64,000 bases of DNA. Source: Allodiplogaster sudhausi (Eukaryota > Nematoda > Chromadorea > Rhabditida > Diplogasteridae). This document shows, one piece after another, positions 23,890 to 34,200 of the stretch. The translations under genes were made by a program, and so were the position numbers. Every line of letters begins with the position of its first letter. Position 1 is the first letter of the stretch. The notes under the pieces are model-generated. The model did not search any database. It saw only the letters and a list, made by a program, of their open reading frames with translations, and was not told the origin of the DNA. Location of the stretch: assembly GCA_945643635.1 (NCBI GenBank), contig CALZFC010000031.1, positions 696,001-760,000 on the forward strand, read 5' to 3'.

Positions 23890-25867
23890 ATGATCGCTCG
23901 TCGTCCTTCACTACAGAAGGCAATTGTAAGCTTGCACTGTTTTTTAGATAACATAATTTACAGAAATGATTGTCGAAACTATGCACTTATTTAGGAAAGT
24001 GGACTGGGAACGAATAAACGTGATTCCCTGGAAAGCCATTTTGAACACATGAGATCGGAATGTCCTCTTCCTTTCTCAAGAAATACATATCTTTGTTTAT
24101 AACTGCATCATAAACATGCATATTCCTTCTTGACCTTTAGTAGATATAACACTTTAGATGATACTTGGATTCATCTTCTTTCGTCCTCCCTTTCCAATAT
24201 TCGGCATCACTCTGCAATTTGTTGGACAGGCCACGTTCCTCTCTTCGGCAATTATTTGTTCGTGAAGCAGTTCGCTGAAGATTAATTTATCTTCGTTGAT
24301 TCGAGTCATATTTATCTTTAAAATAATTAAATGGGAGCTGCATCTCATTTAGCTGTTTACTTTCCATCTCATCTTGTTATGCTTCTCTTGTCTGGAACGC
24401 TTGACCAAGTTTCAATCGAGACGTCCATTACAATTCTCTTCTTTTTCACCAATGGCATCGTTTCATTTGTGAGTATTAAGTATCATTCTTCGATATATAT
24501 GTTTATACCTTAGCATTTCATCTGCGAATTGCTACGAAAAGGAAACATTTCCAAGTTTTTGGATCTTCTTCGCAATGTCACTAAGGTAAATTTTTCAGAT
24601 CCATATGTAATATGTGTAAATGACTTGACCGTTTCCTTCAGGGGGAAGGAGAATATCACGATGATTCTTCTCTTTCAACGGTGCATCGTTGCTTCCATTA
24701 TGCTTTTGCTTTTTCGATTGCCCATTCGATTCCGATTACAATATTCATGACAGTTACAAGAGGTGTGCTGAAAATCTATGACGAGCGAATGCTACAGGTG
24801 AGAGCCATCAATTAAGAGCAAATGAAGACAAAATTGGACGCGTTTCAGTTTCTTAGACGGTAGGGATGTTCACTACCTTTGTCTAAAGCTGTAATCTATG
24901 AATAAGTTGCTTGAAGATGTTCGGTTCTCCTCGTCTGGCTCCGCTGATTCCTCTCTGGTGGATGCATATTTGTCTCGTAAAGAGCGGTGCTCTCTACATG
25001 TATTGCTTCTGCATGCAAATTGCAATCAACGAAACTCGACTGCTGAATCGGAGTATTTCCGAGGTTGGACATTGAGACAAAAGAGTGAACATGCCATTTT
25101 ATGACTAGATGTCCTTCAACACCGACGATGACGCCATGATCAGAAGTCTGACTGATGTAATGGAGAGGCAGAGACGACTATCTTCAGCACTTCCCTTGTG
25201 AAGGTTGAGTTCGCCCTCTTCAATTCAGATGCAAGTCACAGTTGTTTTATATTTAGCGCTTCGCCTTTCTGATGATTTCATCGTTGATTCCGCTGGTCAT
25301 ATTTTCTATTTTCACTCTAATCGGAGGTTTGAATGCCTCACTGGTTGACAGTGCACTTCGACTTCCTCCACTTATTGCTTGTGGCTTTCTCTTCTTCTCT
25401 ATCACCATTTTACCTGCGCGTTTACACGAAACGGTTCATATGCGAGTTTAAATTTAAAAAAAAGGCAAATGGTCAAAAATAGGAAAAATCCTAAATCTTT
25501 CTTGGCTGAAAAGTTCATGACTCTTTTAAAGGTGGCTGCCTCTCACTCTTCATTGTGTGCTAACCAAAATGTGTGGCAACCATTTCGTCTCCAGGTGCAT
25601 TTTTATGATTTTTATTATTTATCGTATCATTTTGTTAGGTGTACACGTCAGCGACGTCGTTGAGTAGGCATCTCCAGAAGGCGGATGCCCTTGTCACAGC
25701 ATGGGGCTTTGCTGTTCTTTCTAGGCCACTCATCCTCACGGTAGTCACCTTTTCTCGAAGAGGATTTTAAAATTTAAAGAGATTTGTTCCTGAATAAATT
25801 TGTTCAGACACTCTCTTTGATGCTGTCCTTTCTCGCGATGCTTCTCCAGTTTAACGATGGCTGTTAG
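23890..25867 (+). pseudogene. Gustatory-receptor-like receptor, copy E (frameshifted; probable pseudogene)
   Basis: Fifth tandem copy. Exon 1 is MIARRPSLQKAI (ATG at 23890). Exons encode MILGFIFFRPPFPIFGIT (about 24160), FPSHLVMLLLSGTLDQVS (about 24360), ISKFLDLLRNVTK, TVHRCFHYAFAFSIAHS (about 24680), YMYCFCMQIAINETRLLN (about 25000), DDDAMIRSLTDVMERQRR (about 25122), FAFLMISSLIPLVIFSIF (about 25260), SLCANQNVWQPFR (about 25553), AWGFAVLSRPLIL (about 25702) and TLSLMLSFLAMLLQ (about 25810). At about 25190-25203 the end of the DDDAM exon lacks about 13 bases relative to the five other copies. Where they read ALR-x-LD-x-(L/M/A)V(K/R), E reads ALPL and then TGA in frame. Neither nearby GT donor restores the phase of the next exon. 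The rest is open, so the lesion may be recent, allelic, or an assembly error. It pairs with copy F. Confidence 0.65.
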
Positions 25868-26445
25868 ATCAAGACATGGTCATCCTTGAAGTGGGAGTAC
25901 CACTGATATTCTGCTTGCGTTTCGAGTTAATAGATATGTATAAGACATAACTATTATGCTTTCCCAAGAGAAGATGTTCGATCTATTTATCTTGGTTGAG
26001 CAGTGATAAACTAGGATGAAATAGAACATAATAGTAAAAGAAGGAGAGAATTTCCCGCCAATAACAATATTTCTTTGCAAAAGGAGTTCGTTCTAAAAAA
26101 AAAAGAAAAACTAATTTTTATGCATGTTCAGGCGGTAGTCCTGCAGATATTTTAAAAATGAAATAAGCATTGTTATCATGCCTACGTTTGTACGCCCACT
26201 TTGTTTCCATTTGAAATTCACTCATAAAAGAGCTTCGCGAACCCAACGGGCCACTGAAATTCAACCCCGTTGTGCTGAAGTTATGTACACAATGGTCACA
26301 AAAACGAGTGTGGGCCTCTTTTCTCGATCAGAGGGCATCGAGGAATTTCCAGTTCCATGTGCCAAGTGATATTGCAGAAGTGGTGGAGTAAGTTTTATCT
26401 TTTCTAGCCAAAGCAATTGTTATTGTAGACTTCAGACATATCGGC

Positions 26446-27731
26446 ATGACTTCTCGTCGACCTTCTCTAGAAAAAGCCCTCGTCAGTTTCTACTTCTCGT
26501 CTGAATTACACAAAAATGATAATTTAGTTAGTAAATTAAGGAATGCGGAAGGACAACCCTGAATAATGTTAATTCGCTGGAACGGCAATTTGAACGCATG
26601 AGATTGGTAAGAGTCAATTATAGTCCCTTATTTTGCGGCCTTTTCAAATCATTTTACTTGTAAATAATATTTCTCCTACTATTTCATAGATTATGTCTTT
26701 TTTTGTCTGTTATTTTTATCGATAATGTAGATGCTACAATGCTTTGTCTTCTTGCATCCTCCTCTTTCGTCTATTTCGGGGAAGGTTATCCGTTTTCTAG
26801 GTCTCGCCATCTTCATCTCTTCAACAATCATTTGTTAGATAGCATTTAAAAATCTTATTTTTCTAACGTGTTAATAATATTAAAAAAATCTTTTAGCAGT
26901 TCACTTTCCATCTCATCTTCTTCTGCTCATCTTCTCCGGAACAATTGATCAAGTTTCTATCGAAACCTCCATAACCATTCTGTTCATATTCATCAATGGC
27001 GCCGTTTCGCTGGTAACATTTGGGCAGTACACAATTTACATTTCTTTCGGTGGCGTTTTCAGCATTTCATTTATGAATCGCTTCGGAACGATGGCGTTGT
27101 TAAGTTACTGTACTTTCTTAACGAGATTACTGAGGTTAACCATTTCAACCATTGTCAGAGTTGCATCAGTAAATAGCTTTTTTTCAGGTTGCTCTAATCG
27201 GAACGTCTTCCTTATCATTCATTCATCGATGTTTTTATGTTGCCTTTGCATTTTCGTTTACACATTCCATATTCATCGCAATATTTCTGACATTTTCATC
27301 GACCGTGTTGAAAAGTTTCGATGAGCGAATGCTACAGGCATGACAACCACATGAATGTGTTTGGAACCGATTCTCATCTAATTATTTTGAGCTGTTTGGC
27401 TCGTCAAGTTTGACATCTCTGATTCCACTGTGGTGGGGTCATCTTTGTCTCGCAATGAGCGGCGCCCTCTACATCTACTGTTTCTGCATGCAAGCAGCAA
27501 TCAACAAAGCTCAATTGCTGAATCTCAGCATTTCTGAGGTAAAGCCAGTTGTTGCTATTGACCTTTTAGTCATTCCTCTTCAGTTATCTTTCTCTGCCGA
27601 CGACGACTTTATGTGCAAATGCATAACGAATCTAATATACAACCAAAGTAGGCTGTCCAGAGCACTTCGTGAACTTGATCGCCTAGTCCGGGTTCGAACT
27701 TTGGGACCAGTACACCACGTAAAGACATTAA

Positions 27732-27788
<57 letters not shown>

Positions 27789-28788
27789 ATGTATGCATTT
27801 GATATTTAAAGCGCTTCGCCTTTCTGATGATTTCGTGTTTGATTCCGCTTGCCATCTTCTCGCTCTTCACTCTGATCGGCGGTTTCAATGCTTCGCTGGC
27901 CGATATTGCCATGCGGCTTCCGCCTGTCATTATCAGCGGTTTTCTCTTCTTCGCCATCACAGTTCTGCCAGCACAACTTCATGAAACGGTGTTCACTTAA
28001 ATTATATTTATTGACATATTTTATTTCCAGATAGCAGCAGCTCACTCTACATTGTGCGCTAACCAAAATGTTTGGCAGCCATTCCGTCTCGAGGTTTCAT
28101 CTTTTCCTATTCGGATATTTTTAAAGCTAACCATAACGTTCGCCAATTATTACAATATTTTCGCCTATTTGAAAGCTATAGAGCTTGCTAAGTGAACGAA
28201 GTTCATATTTACATATCTTTACATAGATAGTCGACAACAAAAGAAAACCCCATCAGAATTTTGTCCTTGTAAACTGAAATCAACCTTATTTCTATGTGAG
28301 AGGCACATTTGTTTTTCAGGCGTCGTGGCAAGATGAACGATCCTTGGTTTTATCATAATTAAAAGTAAAAAAAATTTAAAATAACTTCCTTTCAGCAGAT
28401 GGTTCTTTAGAATCGATCATGGTGGTCACGTAATTGAATAGTTTTCTTGTCATTCTTAATAGCCTTATGTAAATGAACTGTATGAATGAATGCAGGTTTA
28501 CACAGCGGCGATTGCCCTCTGCGCTCATCTGCAGAAGTCGGATGCCCTGGTCACGGCTTGGGGCTTCGCCGTTCTTTCCAAACCGCTAATTCTCACGGTA
28601 TCTTCACAAAGTCACTAAAGTATGTACATATATCTTTTAAAAATTCATGAAAGGGTTTAAACAAAAGATTTAAAACAAAGTTTAGGAAAAAAAACAGAAT
28701 AATGGAATATTGACAAAGATCAATTCAGACGCTGTCTCTGATGTTATCATTTCTCGCGATGCTCCTGCAGTTCAGCAATGGCTGCTAG
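26446..28788 (+). CDS. Gustatory-receptor-like seven-TM receptor, copy F
   Basis: Sixth tandem copy. Exon 1 is MTSRRPSLEKAL (ATG at 26446); exon 2 ends NSLERQFERMRL. Landmarks are FPSHLLLLIFSGTIDQVS (about 26905), FIHRCFYVAFAFSFTHS (about 27215), SLIPLWWGHLCLAMSGALY (about 27415), YIYCFCMQAAINKAQLLN (about 27472), LSFSADDDFMCKCITNLI (about 27588), RALRELDRLVR (about 27660), FAFLMISCLIPLAIFSLF (about 27813), GFNASLADIAMRLPP (about 27880), TLCANQNVWQPFR (about 28051), AWGFAVLSKPLIL (about 28558) and TLSLMLSFLAMLLQ (about 28732). The stop is at 28786-28788. Two introns are unusually long for the family: one of about 110 bases with a (TA)n run at 27737-27780, and one of about 400 bases at 28094-28494. 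The homologous site to the lesion in copy E is intact here. Confidence 0.77.
27735..27788. repeat. (TA)n microsatellite in an intron of receptor copy F
   Basis: A TA run in the intron after RELDRLVR. The open frames crossing it encode only Tyr/Ile repeats and are not coding. Confidence 0.9.
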
Positions 28789-29750
28789 TGCAAAGCAGAA
28801 GAATACATTTTTGTTAAATAAGTTGTCATATATTGCGGTTACAGTGACCAAGAATGATTAGTTGAACGTCATCTCCCGAGAATTCAAGGATCTTTTTCAA
28901 ATTTTTCACAACTAAACTGATATTGCTGTGCCGTTTATTATTTGTTCCCTGTCGATTGCCGTTCAATGGCGAAATCGGAACGCTTAAGCATTTCAAATAT
29001 TTTCGCCTGTTTTCCCAGTGAGGAAATAAAGACATAAAGAATGAATGGCATAATCTCTCTTTCTGCTCCACATTCCATTTATTCCTCTCGCAGTCTTTCA
29101 TTGATATTTTCGCTTTTTTTCTTTCTTGTTCTCCATTATAGTCATTCTTCTCTCTCTCACTCTAACTCTCTCACTCCCTCTCTTTCTCATTTTCTTTCAA
29201 TCAATTTAAGTTCCATCTCGCTTGCGACGGCCTCATGCATAATACAGATGACATATCGACAATATGGCTTTCATTCAAAGACACGACTGAAGAAAGGGAA
29301 GGAAGATCAGTCGGGCTGGCGGCACTGCCCAGGGCAACTGTGGCTGCATTCAGCAGGGGGAAGGCACGGCAGGAGGGTCAGGAGAGGGGAGTCTCCTCTT
29401 CTACTCAATCTTACCCGCAGATGCCCTCTCTCTTTTCCATTCTCTCTCACCGAACCCTCTCTGCCTGCGGCTTTTTTCTTCTGCTTGTTGCTGCTCTTCT
29501 CGCAATCTTCCGGTCCTTCAGACATCGGCATGACGGCAACGGCCTCTTAGTTTGTGACAATTTAGGGTTAGCAAGCAAATTCACTTATTCTTTACTATAA
29601 CAATTCATTCTTCATGTTCTGACGCCTTTTTATGCACATATATTTAAAATTTTCACTTAGATACATCAATAACGAGCGGTACGTCCTAGAAATAAAGGTA
29701 AAGATGACAATTATTCCAGGAAATAGATTGAAATATAAATGATGTATTCA
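28789..29750. other. Spacer after the receptor array, CT-rich in part
   Basis: About 960 bases following copy F. The plus strand is CT-rich at about 29050-29220. Two overlapping open frames at 29041-29600 contain a hydrophobic stretch (FFLLLVAALLAIF, about 29470), which might be an exon of the next gene, but I found no convincing start or splice chain. Confidence 0.4.
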
Positions 29751-29754
29751 GCGG

Positions 29755-30402
29755 TCTCTCGTCACGAACACTTCGATAGCGGGCGCTTCTCTTCTGGCGC
29801 TCTTGGGTATTCTGTTGAATAATACTAAAGAACTGCTGAAGTCTTGTCCTGCAGGATTGGCTTGCCAGCAGCGGTGGATTCTTCTTCTCCCCTCGATTAT
29901 TCTCGTGATCACCGCTCTTCGAGAGGTCAATTTTAATAATAGTTGTCTAGAGAAAACTCTCTTATTGCTAGTGAAAAAATATTTTGGAAGAATACTTGCT
30001 GACTTCTTTGAGTCGATTCATGTCGTTTTCGATGTCTACTTCGAGCATCTCATCCACAATTGCTCTTACTTTTATCTGTTTGTTTTGCAGTTTCTTTTCG
30101 GTACTCCTTTTATAATAAATAGAATACCTTCACACATGCATATATTCAGGTACAAAACCATTGTAATTGTTGTACTGATCTGTGCCGTTCTCCGGACTGA
30201 ATCTTGCCGATGGAGAATGAAAGCTGACATGACGAACCCGGTTTGTTCTGTTTTGATGCTAATTATCTTTGTTATGGCTCTAGTATTTTGTAGCCGGAAA
30301 GCCCGTTTATTGACCACAATCCGACCACGATCGTTTGCCGTCCAACAAACACGAAGAAGAAACCACATGAACTGCATTGACCTCTCGCAAGGCGCATACT
30401 GA
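29755..30402 (+). CDS. Unrecognised membrane protein, 3' exons
   Basis: The first exon I can support begins after ATTCAG at about 29755 and reads TNTSIAGASLLALLGILL, then ACQQRWILLLPSIILVIT (about 29860), with a donor at about 29929. Downstream, one frame stays open to the TGA at 30400-30402. It encodes a segment FESIHVVFDVYFEHLIHN (about 30007), YKTIVIVVLICAVLRT (about 30152), a hydrophobic stretch SVLMLIIFVMALVFC (about 30250) and a basic tail. Some of the open frame is probably intron. The segments suggest at least two or three membrane helices. It directly follows the GR-like array but lacks that family's CFCMQ and WGFAVLS exons, so I do not call it a seventh copy. The start codon was not found. 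Confidence 0.4.
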   Translation, partial: SLVTNTSIAGASLLALLGILLNNTKELLKSCPAGLACQQRWILLLPSIILVITALREVNFNNSCLEKTLLLLVKKYFGRILADFFESIHVVFDVYFEHLIHNCSYFYLFVLQFLFGTPFIINRIPSHMHIFRYKTIVIVVLICAVLRTESCRWRMKADMTNPVCSVLMLIIFVMALVFCSRKARLLTTIRPRSFAVQQTRRRNHMNCIDLSQGAY

Positions 30403-30717
30403 TTTTGATGGAAAAAAAATATATATGTATGTATTTACACTGATATTTTGGAATGGATTCGTATTTACATATTGAGAATAAATTGACCATTTTTAATAGT
30501 CTCGTTTACAGATCTCACAACTTATTAATTAGATTTGGAAGATGGATCGTGGAGCTGGAAATGCGAGGCCGATTACCACATTTAAAATGCATGGAGCGTG
30601 TGAAGTTAGCCTCGGTCGGGTAATTGGGACTTTCCTGAAGAACTCTTTTGTTTGCTCACTTACCCTTTGCTCGCTGTTGCCAGCCAGCCAACGTGCTTTT
30701 TGCTACATCATTCTAAG

Positions 30718-31326
30718 ATGAGCAGGGTAGGAATACTTTTCAATGTGGTTGTGGCACTCCTCCAAGCGAGCCGCTCTAGTTCTCTCCGTTGTTACCAGTA
30801 TCCCCGTGCCTATGTAGACGACTCCTGTGTGCCAGAAGCCATCTGCCTTGTGGTCAGTGCGTCAGATTTTAAAAATTGTGAGCGCATCGTTGGAGCGTTC
30901 TACTTCATTAAATCCAATTCCTTTTTAAAATCCAGGGACAACTTTCAAGTAAGTACAACATTGCCGGCTGCTCCGTGCGACACTTTTGTGTCATTCTGAT
31001 ACTTCAGCATATTTATTCCTTCTTGATAACAAGTATCGCTTTGCTTCCTTAGCACAGTCACATGCAATGTATGTTGCTTCTATTTCTTGAACGTGAGATA
31101 GAAAAGAAGAGATTCCCAGGGTTACATCAACAGAACGTGCACACCAAGTCGCCGTGGGATCTGCTGCTGCGAGAGCGACTTCTGCAATGTAGACAACGCG
31201 ACCCTTGCTCTCTACACGTCACAACGCGCTTCTGCAGTCCATGCTGAGAAGCTACTTCCAGCCACTATTTCGCTGCTAGTAATGTGGGTAATCCAAAGTG
31301 GAACAGTCCACATGCCTATCGTTTAG
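30718..31326 (+). CDS. Ly6/three-finger-domain secreted or GPI-anchored protein
   Basis: Three exons encode a small cysteine-rich protein. Exon 1 (ATG at 30718) has a signal peptide (MSRVGILFNVVVALLQASRS) followed by LRCYQYPRAYVDDSCVPEAI, the N-terminal LxCYxC-type opening of a Ly6 domain. Exon 2 (about 30889-30949) reads RIVGAFYFIKSNSFLKSRDN. Exon 3 (from about 31120) reads GYINRTCTPSRRGICCCESD followed by FCN, matching the terminal CC-x(1,2)-D-x-CN signature of Ly6/uPAR domains. A hydrophobic C-terminus (LLPATISLLVMWVI) before the TAG at 31324-31326 suggests a GPI-anchor signal. Members act outside the cell, often on receptors or channels; a partner cannot be inferred here. The boundaries of exon 2 are the least certain part. 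Confidence 0.68.
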
Positions 31327-31544
31327 GGTGCGTTCTGTTCAATGTTAGATCAGACTACAAAGCACTCACCACATTAGCTGCTCATTAAAATTGTACATTT
31401 AGAAAACCTAATGGACATTTCATTTTGCTCTTTATTACTTTCCATCAGCACGCCTTATCAGTAAGAGAACTTTAGTGGGTATGGCGTGGTTCAAATATTT
31501 GTTTATATGTACATACATACATATGTATGTATTATATGTATGTA

Positions 31545-32679
31545 CAGTCCCGCCCAGGATCTTGGTACCAAGGATGCGTCGGACGCATCGGACGCATCCA
31601 AATGCATAGTCGTTAATAATTATTTTCCAAGAAAATACTAAAATATTTTAACTAGTACATTAGTTTGCTTATAGAGATCGGATGCTACTGATAAAAAATC
31701 GATAATTTCTAATCATTTGATAAGAAGTTATCAGTTTTTGCTTATAAAAAATTTCATTTCTTATATTTTTCAATGAAATTTCTCCTGTAGTATTATTTTG
31801 TCTCTACCCACATCACCAAATAGTAAAATTTGAGATTGTATCATTGATAACGGAAATCGATAAATAAGACCTTATCACGCATGTTCATTAGCTTAGCAGA
31901 TTCGCCTAACGATTCTGAATCTAATTATGTATTCAGTTTTCGAAATAAAGTGCCGGTGAACAATATATGTTTGATTGTGTATACTTTACATGACTTTCTT
32001 CAGAAAGAACAGGGAAGGGAGGTCTCGCTGGCCGAGGGGGCGGTGCCTAACCCTTTTTTTCTCTGCCTGTGCTATTTCGCTACCTCAAACTTGGGTAATT
32101 AAACCGAAGACGAAAAGGGCGCGCGCTATATTTCTAAGGTACAATGCTAGCGCAGCAACCTAGATTTGAACCATCATACCGGGCCAAAATTTTGACAAAG
32201 TCCAAGACAATGGGGAATCCTGAAGAAAGTCATGTAAAGTACACACAATCAAAAATATATTGTTAACCGGCACTTTATTTGAAAACTGATTACATAATTA
32301 GATTCGGAATCGTTAGGCGAATCTTCTCAGCTAATGAACATGCGTGATAAGGTCTGATTTATCGATTTCCGCTATCAATGATACAATCTCTACGTTTATT
32401 ATTTGGGGATGTGGGTAGCGACAAAATAATGGTGCAGGAGAAATTTCATTGAAAAATATAAGAAATGAAATTTTTTATAAGCAAAAACTGATAACTTCTT
32501 ATCAAATGATTAGAAATTATCGATTTTTTTTATCAGTAGCATTTGTTCTCTATAAGCAAACTACTGTATCAGTTAAAATATTTTAACATGTCCTAGGAAA
32601 ATAGTTATTAACGAGGATGCATTTGGATGCGTCCGATGCGTCCGACGCATCCTTGGTACCAATATCCTGGGCGGGACTG
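31545..32679. mobile_element. Foldback DNA transposon/MITE with long inverted arms, TA target site
   Basis: The element starts CAGTCCCGCCCAGGA and ends with the reverse complement TCCTGGGCGGGACTG. It is flanked by TA on both sides (31543-31544 and 32680-32681), as for Tc1/mariner-type insertions. The inverted arms run 31545-32003 and 32220-32679, about 460 bases each, and are clearly homologous with scattered mismatches. An unrelated spacer of about 216 bases (32004-32219) separates them. No transposase is present, so it is non-autonomous. A conspicuous subterminal repeat of GGATGCGTCGGACGCATC type lies at about 31572-31600 and mirrored at about 32625-32650. It sits between the Ly6 gene and the next minus-strand gene. 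Confidence 0.85.
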
Positions 32680-33064
32680 TATATAAAGATGTACGGTCGT
32701 GTAAAGTTGAAATTTTGCTAAAGTGTCTGCAAATTCTGTTTTTCGAACTTCTAGTGATTCCCGTAATTCTATTGTGTTCTGCCCAGCAAATTCAGCGTGA
32801 GCAATTTCCACAACCTTTTTCTTTCCATGTCATGGAGTATTTACAATAGGAAGAAGTTCGACTTTCCAAATGATATCTCCAATGAAAAATCTGTTATTTT
32901 GCTGCTGCAAGGAAGGCAGACAGTTTTTAGCAGACTGAAGGTCAGTGGAATGAATTGTTATTATATCAAACAGATTGTATCAAATGAAAACAAGTTATGA
33001 GTATGAACGTTAGAGCAATGAATGTGAATAATGCAATACTGATAATGAGCATTAAACGGGAACA

Positions 33065-33839
33065 TTATGCGTTATCATCATGAACGGTAACGAGAAGATT
33101 AGGCGTTTCCATGTATCGATCCGTACCCTCGTCTATCTTATCAGACTTTTGTGGAGTGACTCGGCTAGAGCAGCGTCTAATCAGAATGCTTGAACTTCCC
33201 CAACAAAGCAGCAGACTTACAAAGACTATGCTACCAATTATGTAGTGCTTTAAAGAGAGGAAGCCATGATTCTGGTGCAGAATCTGAAACCAACGAAAGA
33301 CGATTGTAGAAGAGCCTTAAAATTATGTCCAAAAATACTACGAATGAAATCAATTGCAACAGATGAAATATTTGTAAAATGACTAAGAACTTCTTCCTGA
33401 AGCGCATGGCGACTCTGAAGTGGTGATGGCGATTCTGGATCTTTTGCAGATTCGTGCCCATCGTGAACGTAAGCGACGGACGCAGCTTAATATCAAATGT
33501 TTTTTTGAGCATACGAAGATGCAAAGCATTCGCTGGGAGCAGACCCGAGAGACAAGTCATAAGAAACCTGTGACATCTAGTGGAATCAGGAAGGCAGCGA
33601 AGATGAAGAATACAAGAATGGAAGGCATGACGACCGCATACGGCCGAGACAAGAGAAAAGACTGAGAGTGAGTGGAAGTGAGAATTCCTCTTATCTCTCG
33701 GATCAAGTGACTGATCACTCGCCGTACCATCTCCATCCACGTGGTATCCGCGATAACATCCAAAACGTCTCAACAAAACCAATTTACACTTTCGCTTGAT
33801 TTTACGAGTTGGATGCCTAAAAGATAAGGCATCCGGCAA
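33065..33839 (-). CDS. Unrecognised multi-helix membrane protein
   Basis: A minus-strand gene ending at the TAA at 33065. The most supported part is the 3' end. One exon has FRKKFLVILQIFHLLQLISF (about 33420-33360) running into another hydrophobic segment. After a likely intron acceptor (TTTCAG, about 33290), the final exon reads HQNHGFLSLKHYIIGSIVFV and continues through a cysteine-containing helix into a polar tail ending HDDNA. Upstream, a second frame holds a helix (SILVFFIFAAFLIPLDV, about 33620-33570), so at least one more intron is needed. The 202-residue frame beginning MPDALSFRHP (33839) may contain the first exon. A tetraspan-like layout is possible, but I see no CCG motif. Confidence 0.4.
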
Positions 33840-34200
33840 CTGAGTTCATAATTAAACATGCGTGATCGCTTGTGAACAACTTCACTCCAACAACCCTTTA
33901 TTTCACTCCATCAAAGTAGAAGGCAGCTTCCATTTTTTAGTCACTTAATATCAATCTTTGTGGAAGCTTCGTGTTTAAATATGTATATATATACAATATT
34001 CGATGACAGTTCAGGCGAAATCTGAATAATGCAGTCGCTATGATGGCGTTTGAGCTTTGTTAGACGAACGCGTCCTTCCATTTGTAATGCTGAAAAGACT
34101 TGATAGATAGCTTGAACACGGTATAAATTTCAGTAGATTATTAACAAACAATAAGTATACTCATGACTAGAGAAATAAAGGAGGAGTAAGCTTTGGATAT

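Noticed and set aside
29755..30402. A seventh copy of the GR-like receptor
   Set aside because: None of the diagnostic exons (CFCMQ, WQPFR, WGFAVLS, FLAMLLQ) is present.
32608..32811. Minus-strand 67-residue frame
   Set aside because: It runs into the inverted end of the foldback element and has no motif or splice partner.
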